From an uncultured Collinsella sp. (GTDB lineage: Bacteria; Actinomycetota; Coriobacteriia; Coriobacteriales; Coriobacteriaceae), in contig CAUDAE010000070.1 in assembly GCA_958447445.1 (NCBI GenBank), positions 1 to 10,143 of the forward strand: 10,143 nucleotides of DNA. The letters are read 5' to 3'. The translations under genes and the position numbers were made by a program. The notes beneath the pieces were generated by a model that searched no databases, was not told the DNA's origin, and worked only from the letters and a program-made list of their open reading frames with translations. Positions 1 through 6,913 of the stretch are shown here, piece by piece. Each line of letters starts with the position of its first letter. Within the stretch, counting starts at the first letter, position 1.

Positions 1-1522
1 GGTCGAGTATCTTGTCGTAGGTGGCGTAGTCGCATACGCCGGCATGGTAACAGGGCGCACCTTCGAAATCGCCGATTGAAAGAAAGTCTCCAAAGCCCAG
101 CTGCTGATAGATTTTATCTCGATGGTAGTTGACGGGGTTTTGCGGGTGCATAGCGGTAGCGGTATACCCAAGCTCCTTAAGGTCCTTTGCCAGGCTGTTG
201 ACGCCATTCATCTGATATAGCTGATAGGGGATTTTGCCTAATCCGACAAAGGCCGTTGTCGCTCCGGTCAAAAATTCGAATTCGGAGTTCGCCGTTCCGC
301 CACCGGCGACCGAAGCGAGCATGGTGCCGCGAACAAGTGTGTCGGGAAGCGAGTTGTAGAATGCGGGGCCGGTGTACCCGGCCGCCTGGAGCTGCTCAAA
401 GCACGAAAGGTCGCTAAAACTCTCATTCATGACGGCAACAATCGTCGGCTTGATTTCATTGAACTGGGCAACGGCCGCCGCGCGCTGCTCGCTCGAGCCA
501 TACGTGCTGTCGTAGGTGGCGGCGAGCTCCTGCTCGATGCTCTGCGCCTCATCGGGCGTATAGTCTTCGGGCTTCTCAATGGGCAACTCGTTGACCATTT
601 CGGTGAACGAAGTGATAAAACCCTGAGACGCATACGTGGTGATGGGCTGCCAACGGTCAAATCCAAAATTCAGCGCCTGCTCCAAGTCGATGCTGGAAAA
701 GCCCGAGAGCCCCACAACGGTCACTAGCAGAAAAGCGCAGAGGTTAGCGGCGATTGCGGGGAAGACATGGGTGGACGTACGGAGCTTTCGCGGTCGGATA
801 AGCGAAAGAAGCCCCAGGGAAATCTCCAGCAGGGCTAGAGAGGTTACGATTCCGGCGGTAAAGGTAAACTCGTATCCCTCGCTCACTTCCATTGCGGTGC
901 CAAGGGCCAAGATATCGCTTGGCAGGATGGCCTCGCCTTTAAACGTTATGACGAAGTGCTCGGCAATGCCAAGGATGCAACAGGCGACGGGCACGAGGGC
1001 CATGACGCCTCCATGACGCTGTCCCAGCAAATAAAGGGAGAGCAGAACCGTCGCGAGCAGCCCGACGGAAAACCCGAATGAGTTGGCGGGAATGCGATAG
1101 AACGTTTCGTTACAGGCAATTTCGAGTGAAACGAACGAGAGCGTTGAAACAGCGGCGATGACAAGGATGTCACGGCAAATACAGGCAACCGTTCCCGTCG
1201 CAAGATCGGTTTGGTCGATAAATCCCGAAACCAAGGGCTCGACAAGAAGTATGACGGCGGTAGCACCGAGCGCCGAATAAGAAAGGACCCATAGGGAATT
1301 GTCCTCATTTACGAGCAATTGATTCGTAATCCATGCAGTTACCATGCCGAGCGGGATGAGGAGCGTCGCGCACCAAAAGACGCGGGCAATGGGCGGCTTT
1401 TCATTGTGTTTGATTGAAAAATATACGCGCACCACGACGATGGCCACGATAAGGACGGCGATGAATATGGGCAGATTGGCCATGTCGCTCGAAGTGATTT
1501 CAAGGGGGATATCTTCGGTCAT
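1..1522 (-). CDS. LtaS-like membrane sulfatase-fold phosphotransferase, partial (3' end off the left edge)
   Basis: Reading the minus strand from the ATG at 1522-1520 gives 507 uninterrupted codons to the window edge; the C-terminus is missing. The start has a good ribosome site (AGAGGA, 6 nt upstream). The first ~275 residues are membrane-rich, with about seven or eight hydrophobic segments (roughly 17-36, 48-64, 82-97, 114-136, 148-167, 171-192, 222-243, 254-274). A hydrophilic linker follows, then the start of an alkaline-phosphatase/sulfatase fold. In that fold, VAVMNESF carries the metal-ligand Glu (E367), and GGGTANSEFEFLTG carries the candidate nucleophile Thr (T410). The 43-residue spacing is close to the 45 between E255 and T300 of S. 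aureus LtaS. The family transfers glycerol-phosphate from phosphatidylglycerol onto a lipid-anchored polymer outside the cell; the exact substrate here is inferred. The later Asp/His metal ligands would lie beyond the edge. It is transcribed divergently from uvrA. Confidence 0.85.
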   Translation of the reverse strand, partial: MTEDIPLEITSSDMANLPIFIAVLIVAIVVVRVYFSIKHNEKPPIARVFWCATLLIPLGMVTAWITNQLLVNEDNSLWVLSYSALGATAVILLVEPLVSGFIDQTDLATGTVACICRDILVIAAVSTLSFVSLEIACNETFYRIPANSFGFSVGLLATVLLSLYLLGQRHGGVMALVPVACCILGIAEHFVITFKGEAILPSDILALGTAMEVSEGYEFTFTAGIVTSLALLEISLGLLSLIRPRKLRTSTHVFPAIAANLCAFLLVTVVGLSGFSSIDLEQALNFGFDRWQPITTYASQGFITSFTEMVNELPIEKPEDYTPDEAQSIEQELAATYDSTYGSSEQRAAAVAQFNEIKPTIVAVMNESFSDLSCFEQLQAAGYTGPAFYNSLPDTLVRGTMLASVAGGGTANSEFEFLTGATTAFVGLGKIPYQLYQMNGVNSLAKDLKELGYTATAMHPQNPVNYHRDKIYQQLGFGDFLSIGDFEGAPCYHAGVCDYATYDKILD

Positions 1523-1640
1523 GGACGTTCCTCTGTTACGGCAAATTAAGTTCAGTATTAGATTACTGTAACCTTTCCACGGCATTTCGAGAAACAAAGC
1601 GCCCGATACGCAAAGCTAAAGGTCTGCGAATCTTGTATCA

Positions 1641-1654
1641 CGAACATCTGTGCG
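1641..1654. promoter_or_regulatory. Candidate LexA (SOS) box upstream of uvrA
   Basis: The sequence CGAACATCTGTGCG resembles the Gram-positive/actinobacterial LexA operator, CGAAC-N4-GTTCG. The left half is perfect, the 4-nt spacer is right, and the right half has one mismatch (GTGCG). It sits about 61 nt before the uvrA start codon and just upstream of a possible -10 element (TAAACT, 1667-1672), where a bound repressor would block the promoter. uvrA is a classical SOS gene in many bacteria. The promoter itself is weak: I see no convincing -35 hexamer. The same 193-bp gap must also hold the promoter of the divergent LtaS-like gene, for which I found no clear hexamers. Confidence 0.4.
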
Positions 1655-1715
1655 CGTCGAGTGCGCTAAACTCATCGGCAGTATGATTCGATGCAATAGG
1701 AGGCAAGGAGCTTCC

Positions 1716-4598
1716 ATGTCTGATTCTTCTATCGTTATTCGCGGCGCTCGTGAGCACAACCTCCGTGATATCGATGTTTCCATTCCGCGTGACCAACTCG
1801 TGGTCATTACCGGTCTTTCTGGCTCGGGCAAGAGCTCGCTGGCATTTGACACTATCTATGCCGAGGGCCAGCGCAGATACGTCGAGAGCCTTTCGAGCTA
1901 TGCGCGCCAGTTCTTGGGCCAGATGGACAAACCCGACTTGGATTCAATCGACGGCCTTTCGCCGGCGGTGTCGATCGACCAAAAGACGACGTCTAAAAAC
2001 CCTCGCTCGACGGTTGGCACCGTAACCGAGATTTATGACTATCTGCGCCTGCTGTTCGCCCGTGTGGGCACTCCGCACTGTCCCGAATGCGGCCGCGTCA
2101 TTGAGCGCCAGACGACCGACCAGGTTGCCGACAAGGTCTTGGCGGCGGGGGAGGGTCGCCGCGCGTTTGTGCTGGCACCGGTGGTGCGCGGGCGAAAAGG
2201 CGAGTACACCAAACTGTTTGAGGACCTTCGCGCCGAGGGCTTTAGCCGCGTGCGTGTCGACGGCGAAGTGCGCTCGCTCGATGATCCGATCGATCTGGAC
2301 AAGAAGTTCAAGCACGATATCGAGGTCGTGGTCGATCGCATCGTGATCCGTGAGAACTCTCTTGGCCGTATCGCCGAGTCTGTTGAGCAGGCGACCGCGC
2401 TGGCTCACGGCAATGTAAACGTGTACATGCTGCCCGATCGTGATGCTCCCGAGGGGACCGAGGGCGAGCTTCTGGAGTATTCGTTGGCCTTGGCGTGCCC
2501 GGAGCATGGACACTCCATTGACGATCTTCAGCCGCGTGATTTTTCGTTCAACGCTCCCTATGGCGCATGTCCTGAGTGCGACGGCCTGGGCTTTAAGAAA
2601 ACCGTTGATGCCGAGGCGCTGATTGAGGATCCCTCGAAGTCCATTGCCGACGGAGTCTTTGGTAGCCTGTTTGGCAATTCAAACTACTATCCGCAGATTT
2701 TTGCTGCGGTCTGCAAACACTTTAAGGTGAGCGCCGATACGCCGTGGGAGGACTTGCCCCCTCGCGTGCGTCGTGCATTCTTGGATGGCCTGGGCGATAC
2801 GAAGATCTCGGTCGACTACCAAAAGCTCGACGGACGTCGCAGCCAGTGGGATACCAAGTTTTCGGGCGTTCGCAACATCCTGTACGAACGCTATACCGAG
2901 ACGACGAACGAGAACACCAAGACGCGCCTGGAGAAGTACATTCGCGAGGAACCGTGCTCGAGCTGCCACGGCGCTCGTTTGCGCCCTGAGATGCTCGCCG
3001 TCACCGTGGGCGGCAAGTCCATTTACGAAGTTTGTTGCCTGTCGTGCCGTGAATCGCTCGAGTTTTTTGAGGGCCTGGAACTCACCGAGCGCCAACAGTT
3101 TATCGGCGGCCGTATCGTCAAGGAAATTCTGGAGCGCCTGCGTTTTCTGGTCGATGTTGGACTCGACTATCTGACGCTCGATCGTGCCTCGGCGACGCTT
3201 TCCGGTGGCGAGGCACAGCGTATTCGCCTGGCAACGCAGATCGGCGCGGGTCTCATGGGCGTGCTCTATATTCTGGACGAGCCCTCGATCGGTCTTCATC
3301 AGCGTGACAACGAGCGCCTGATCAAGACGCTCGAGCGCCTGCGCGATATCGGCAATACCGTAATCGTTGTCGAACACGACGAGGATACAATCCGTGCCGC
3401 CGACTACGTGATCGACATGGGGCCCGGCGCCGGTGTCAACGGCGGACACGTAGTCGCGGCGGGAACGCCTGCTGATATCATGGCGTGTCCTGAGTCGATG
3501 ACGGGCGCTTATCTGACCGGCAAACGAATGATCCGGGTGCCTGATGAACGGCGCAAGCCCGGTCGCGGCTGCCTTAAAATTACGGGCGCTCGAGCCAACA
3601 ACCTCAAAAACGTTACCGCCAAGATCGAGTTTGGTACGCTTACGGTTGTTACCGGCGTGTCGGGATCGGGCAAGAGCTCCCTGGTTACCGACACCATTGC
3701 GCCTGCCCTTACGAATGCTATTCACCGTTCGACGCGCCCTGTGGGTCCGTATAAAAAAATCGAGGGCATCGAGTGTATCGATAAGGTTATTGATATCGAC
3801 CAGTCGCCGATTGGCCGCACGCCGCGTTCCAACCCTGCTACCTATATCGGCCTGTGGGATGATCTTCGCGCGCTGTTTGCGAGTACGCCGGAGTCGAAGG
3901 CGCGCGGCTACTCGCCGGGTCGTTTCTCCTTTAATGTGAGTGGCGGGCGCTGCGAGGCGTGCAAGGGCGACGGGCAGATCAAGATCGAGATGCACTTCCT
4001 TCCCGATATCTACGTTCCCTGCGAAGTTTGCGGCGGTAAACGCTACAACCGCGAGACACTCGAGGTCACCTACCGTGGCAAGACCATCTCGGACGTGCTC
4101 GACATGAGCGTCACCGAGGCGCTGGCCTTCTTTGGGAATATCCCGCAGATTAAGCGCAAGCTCCAGACGCTGTACGATGTAGGCTTAGGCTACGTGAGCC
4201 TGGGCCAGCCCGCCACGACGCTCTCGGGCGGCGAGGCGCAGCGTGTGAAGCTCGCCAAGGAGCTTCATCGACGCCAGACGGGCAAGACGTTCTATATTTT
4301 GGACGAGCCGACGACCGGTCTTCATTTTGAGGACGTCCGCCAGCTGCTCGATGTGCTGCAGCGCTTGGTCGATGCGGGCAACACGGTGCTGGTGATTGAG
4401 CACAACCTTGATGTCATCAAGGTTGCCGACCGCCTGATCGATATGGGTCCCGAGGGCGGTAACGGCGGCGGAACCGTCGTGGTTTCGGGCACACCGGAGC
4501 AGGTTGCGGACTGTCCGCAGAGTTATACGGGCAAGTTTTTGGCGCCGTTGCTCAGGCGTGACCGGGAGCGTCAGGCTCAACTTGATCTCAATAAATAG
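1716..4598 (+). CDS. uvrA: Excinuclease ABC subunit A (damage-recognition ATPase)
   Basis: UvrA binds DNA lesions as a dimer and loads UvrB at the start of nucleotide excision repair in the cytoplasm. The 960-residue product has the full family architecture. Walker A of the first ATPase, GLSGSGKSS, is at 33-41. Cys pairs follow in the insertion modules (HCPEC, then ACPEH with GACPEC). The first signature LSGGEAQR precedes Walker B YILDEPSIGLH. The second half has GVSGSGKSS, a zinc finger GGRCEACKGDG with VPCEVCGG, the second LSGGEAQR and YILDEPTTGLH. I chose the ATG at 1716 and not the in-frame ATG at 1650. It gives the canonical N-terminus (MSDSSIVIRGAREHNL) and is preceded by AGGAGG and AAGGAG (1698-1710), while 1650 has no ribosome site and overlaps the candidate LexA box. 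It stands alone, divergent from the LtaS-like gene and separated by a hairpin from ybaK. One ligand of the first zinc site is His in place of Cys. Confidence 0.98.
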   Translation: MSDSSIVIRGAREHNLRDIDVSIPRDQLVVITGLSGSGKSSLAFDTIYAEGQRRYVESLSSYARQFLGQMDKPDLDSIDGLSPAVSIDQKTTSKNPRSTVGTVTEIYDYLRLLFARVGTPHCPECGRVIERQTTDQVADKVLAAGEGRRAFVLAPVVRGRKGEYTKLFEDLRAEGFSRVRVDGEVRSLDDPIDLDKKFKHDIEVVVDRIVIRENSLGRIAESVEQATALAHGNVNVYMLPDRDAPEGTEGELLEYSLALACPEHGHSIDDLQPRDFSFNAPYGACPECDGLGFKKTVDAEALIEDPSKSIADGVFGSLFGNSNYYPQIFAAVCKHFKVSADTPWEDLPPRVRRAFLDGLGDTKISVDYQKLDGRRSQWDTKFSGVRNILYERYTETTNENTKTRLEKYIREEPCSSCHGARLRPEMLAVTVGGKSIYEVCCLSCRESLEFFEGLELTERQQFIGGRIVKEILERLRFLVDVGLDYLTLDRASATLSGGEAQRIRLATQIGAGLMGVLYILDEPSIGLHQRDNERLIKTLERLRDIGNTVIVVEHDEDTIRAADYVIDMGPGAGVNGGHVVAAGTPADIMACPESMTGAYLTGKRMIRVPDERRKPGRGCLKITGARANNLKNVTAKIEFGTLTVVTGVSGSGKSSLVTDTIAPALTNAIHRSTRPVGPYKKIEGIECIDKVIDIDQSPIGRTPRSNPATYIGLWDDLRALFASTPESKARGYSPGRFSFNVSGGRCEACKGDGQIKIEMHFLPDIYVPCEVCGGKRYNRETLEVTYRGKTISDVLDMSVTEALAFFGNIPQIKRKLQTLYDVGLGYVSLGQPATTLSGGEAQRVKLAKELHRRQTGKTFYILDEPTTGLHFEDVRQLLDVLQRLVDAGNTVLVIEHNLDVIKVADRLIDMGPEGGNGGGTVVVSGTPEQVADCPQSYTGKFLAPLLRRDRERQAQLDLNK

Positions 4599-4614
4599 GC
4601 GATTCAGTTTATGG

Positions 4615-4645
4615 GCGCCATCGACTCCTCGTGATTCGATGGCGC
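4615..4645 (+). terminator. Hairpin after uvrA, possible intrinsic terminator
   Basis: GCGCCATCGA (4615-4624) pairs perfectly with TCGATGGCGC (4636-4645) round an 11-nt loop, starting 17 nt after the uvrA stop. The tract after it (TTGCTGTGT) is only weakly U-rich. It may therefore be an inefficient terminator, or an RNA 3'-end stabiliser. It marks the boundary between uvrA and the ybaK-murJ-uvrC run. Confidence 0.55.
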
Positions 4646-4683
4646 TTGCTGTGTCGAAGTGACGTATGCAGCCGAATTGGACA

Positions 4684-4689
4684 TATACT
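4684..4689 (+). promoter_or_regulatory. Possible -10 element for ybaK-murJ-uvrC
   Basis: TATACT matches the TATAAT consensus at five of six positions and lies 37 nt before the ybaK start codon, downstream of the uvrA hairpin. The best -35 partner I see is GTGACG at 4659-4664, four of six matches with a long 19-nt spacer, so the call is weak. The position fits a new transcription unit starting between uvrA and ybaK. Confidence 0.3.
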
Positions 4690-4726
4690 TAATCTTTGCG
4701 TCCGAATGCGAGGGAAAGGATATGTC

Positions 4727-5227
4727 ATGGCAAGGGCTGTAAAGACGCCAAAAACCAATGCGATGCGCGAGCTGGAAAGCGCCGGCATTTCCTATGTTCT
4801 ACATACGTACGAAGACGATGGTGATGAGTCGGTGGGCCTGGGGGTCGCGATTTCGGAGCAGCTTGGCGAGGAGCCCGGTCAAGGATTTAAGACTTTGGTC
4901 TGCGTGACACCGTCCAACGACTATGTCGTGTGCTGCATCCCTGTTGCCGACGAGCTCGATCTAAAGTCCGCCGCGCGTGCCGCGGGGGAGAAGTCCTTGG
5001 CCATGATGCATGTGAAGGATTTGCTTGCGGCGACTGGCTACGTTCGCGGCGGCTGCAGCCCGGTCGGTATGAAAAAACGCTACCGGACGCTCATTGATGA
5101 GACATGTGTCCTTTGGGATACCATTTTTATTTCGGGAGGCAAGCGTGGTTATCAGCTCGAGCTTGCACCCGATGATTTAATTGCATTTTGCGGGGCTACG
5201 GTTGCCGCGATTACGAGAGAGGACTGA
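4727..5227 (+). CDS. ybaK: YbaK/EbsC-family Cys-tRNA(Pro) deacylase
   Basis: This 166-residue protein has the hallmarks of the YbaK/ProX-like trans-editing family, which hydrolyses mischarged aminoacyl-tRNA (typically Cys-tRNA-Pro) in the cytoplasm and so protects translation fidelity. Visible markers are the GFKTLVC motif with the family's conserved lysine (K55, corresponding to K46 of H. influenzae YbaK) and the loop GGCSPVGMKKR (108-118) that forms part of the substrate pocket. The length is typical. The start at 4727 is preferred over upstream in-frame starts because AAAGGA lies 6 nt before it and the homologous domain begins there. The murJ start codon follows three bases after its stop, so the two are very likely co-transcribed. 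The family assignment is firm. The precise tRNA substrate is known for relatives and inferred here. Confidence 0.92.
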   Translation: MARAVKTPKTNAMRELESAGISYVLHTYEDDGDESVGLGVAISEQLGEEPGQGFKTLVCVTPSNDYVVCCIPVADELDLKSAARAAGEKSLAMMHVKDLLAATGYVRGGCSPVGMKKRYRTLIDETCVLWDTIFISGGKRGYQLELAPDDLIAFCGATVAAITRED

Positions 5228-5230
5228 GCG

Positions 5231-6913
5231 ATGCCGCAGGAAGAATTGAAGCGCGGAGCTCATTTTGCAAGAGAATCTGCGCCTCAGACACCCTCGTCCG
5301 AAGCTCCTTCGTCGCGAGATGACACTGACGACATGGGCTCGTCGGACTACTCCACGGTTGGTCGTTCCGCCGGGCTTATGACCATCCTGACCATCGTGTC
5401 TCGCGTCACCGGTTTTATCCGCACGTGGGCAATGGCGGCCGCTATCGGCATGTCGCTACTCTCGTCCTCCTATCAGGTCGCCAACAACCTGCCCAATATG
5501 CTCTACGAACTCGTGATGGGCGGCATGCTCGTGACGGCGTTTTTGCCCGTGTACATGGGCGTGAGGCGTGAGCAGGGTCGCGAGGCCTCGAACGAGTACG
5601 TGGGCAACCTGCTCGGCATTCTGCTTTTGGTGCTGGGTGGCATTTCGTTGCTGGGGACCGTGTTCGCCCCGGGCTTTATCTGGACGCAATCGTTCCTTTC
5701 GGGTGACGGCGGCAGCATGGATACCGCTGCGTTCATGTTCCGTTTCTTTGCCATCCAGATTCTGTTTTATGGTTTGGGCTCGGTGTTCTCGGGCGTTCTC
5801 AACGCACACCGCGACTACTTCTGGTCGACGTTTGCCCCGGTCCTCAACAATGTGATCGTCATTGCGAGCTTTATGGGTTTTGTGCCCGTGTCCGCACAGT
5901 TTGGCGAACGTGCCGGCATCATCTTGATTGCGGCCGGTACGACCCTCGGTGTCTTTGTTCAGATGGCATGTCAGATTCCCGCGCTTGGCAAGCACGGCGT
6001 GCATCCCCATATCCATATCGACTTTAAGGACCCCGCGCTGCGCCAGACGATTGCGCTCGGTATCCCGACGCTGCTCGCCACGGTGTGCATGTTTGTCTCG
6101 ACTTCTATCACCAACGCTGCCGCGCTGGTGGTCCAGCCCGAGACTGGTCCTTCCGTCATCGCCTATGCGCGCCTGTGGTACACGCTGCCCTACGCGCTGA
6201 TTGCCGCCTCGCTTTCGACGGCGCTCTATACCGAGCTCTCTCACGACGCACAGGAGAAGGATTACGACAGCGTTCGCACGGGTATTTCGCGTGGCGTCGC
6301 CCAGATGCTGTTCTTCCTGATTCCGTTCGCGCTGTACCTGATTGTCTTCGCGCGTCCGCTCAACATGATTTACTGTGCCGGCAAGTTTGATGAGTCCGGC
6401 GTGGCGCTGGTGTCCGAGTTCCTTGTCTACCTGGCGTTCTCGCTGCCGCTCTACGGCGTGGTCGTGTTGATGCAGAAGAGCTTCTCTGCCTTGCTCGACA
6501 TGAAGCCCTATAGCCGCTATTGCCTGTATTCCGCCATCGGCCAGGCCGGCTCGGTTCTGCTGTTTGGCGTTGTGCTGGGCTTCGGTATGCCGGCAATCGC
6601 GCTTTCGTATGTCGTCGACTACGTGATCTTGGTCGGTTGCTCGCTGTGGTGGCTGCGTCGTCGTCTGCGTGGCCTTCAGGTCAAATCTATCCTGCGTGGC
6701 GGTTTCTTTGGCCTTTTGCTCGGTGGCCTGGGCGCTGCCGCAGGCGCCGGCGTCATGTGGGCGCTTGAGCACTTTGTCGGGGCACTTGGCGGCTCGATTC
6801 TGATTACTCTTGGCTACGTTTGCGTTGCGGGTGTCGTCTCGCTTGCTGTTACCTTTGGCCTTGCCGTCGTCCTTAAGATGCCCGAGGTCTCGGCGCTGCT
6901 TCGTCACAAGTAG
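5231..6913 (+). CDS. murJ: Lipid II flippase MurJ (MviN family)
   Basis: MurJ moves the peptidoglycan precursor lipid II across the cytoplasmic membrane. The 560-residue product is almost wholly hydrophobic, consistent with about 14 membrane segments in the MOP exporter superfamily. The diagnostic first-helix motif SRVTGFIR (57-64) carries the arginines equivalent to R18 and R24 of E. coli MurJ. It is followed by NNLPNMLYELVMGG (85-98), the form seen in actinobacterial MurJ, where Glu occupies the place of the E. coli R52 region. The first ~47 residues form a hydrophilic Ser/Glu/Asp-rich cytoplasmic tail absent from the E. coli protein. The ATG at 5231 has AGAGGA 7 nt upstream; the inner ATG at 5333 has no ribosome site. 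There is no C-terminal pseudokinase domain like that of the mycobacterial protein. The gene sits 3 nt after ybaK and abuts uvrC. Confidence 0.95.
   Translation: MPQEELKRGAHFARESAPQTPSSEAPSSRDDTDDMGSSDYSTVGRSAGLMTILTIVSRVTGFIRTWAMAAAIGMSLLSSSYQVANNLPNMLYELVMGGMLVTAFLPVYMGVRREQGREASNEYVGNLLGILLLVLGGISLLGTVFAPGFIWTQSFLSGDGGSMDTAAFMFRFFAIQILFYGLGSVFSGVLNAHRDYFWSTFAPVLNNVIVIASFMGFVPVSAQFGERAGIILIAAGTTLGVFVQMACQIPALGKHGVHPHIHIDFKDPALRQTIALGIPTLLATVCMFVSTSITNAAALVVQPETGPSVIAYARLWYTLPYALIAASLSTALYTELSHDAQEKDYDSVRTGISRGVAQMLFFLIPFALYLIVFARPLNMIYCAGKFDESGVALVSEFLVYLAFSLPLYGVVVLMQKSFSALLDMKPYSRYCLYSAIGQAGSVLLFGVVLGFGMPAIALSYVVDYVILVGCSLWWLRRRLRGLQVKSILRGGFFGLLLGGLGAAAGAGVMWALEHFVGALGGSILITLGYVCVAGVVSLAVTFGLAVVLKMPEVSALLRHK

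Noticed and set aside
636..1016. A plus-strand frame of 126 codons in the first 1.5 kb.
   Set aside because: It lies wholly antisense to the LtaS-like gene, whose minus-strand frame is continuous from 1522 to position 1 and carries the family motifs.
1650..1715. An upstream in-frame ATG that would lengthen UvrA by 22 residues.
   Set aside because: There is no ribosome site before it, the added residues are not part of known UvrA N-termini, and the ATG at 1716 has two Shine-Dalgarno matches.
2679..3995. A 438-codon minus-strand frame opposite uvrA.
   Set aside because: It is fully covered by conserved uvrA motifs on the plus strand and has a composition typical of an antisense shadow.
4677..4682. 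TTGGAC as a -35 element for ybaK.
   Set aside because: No -10-like hexamer lies 16-19 nt downstream (GTCCGA at the expected place), and it almost abuts the better -10 candidate TATACT.
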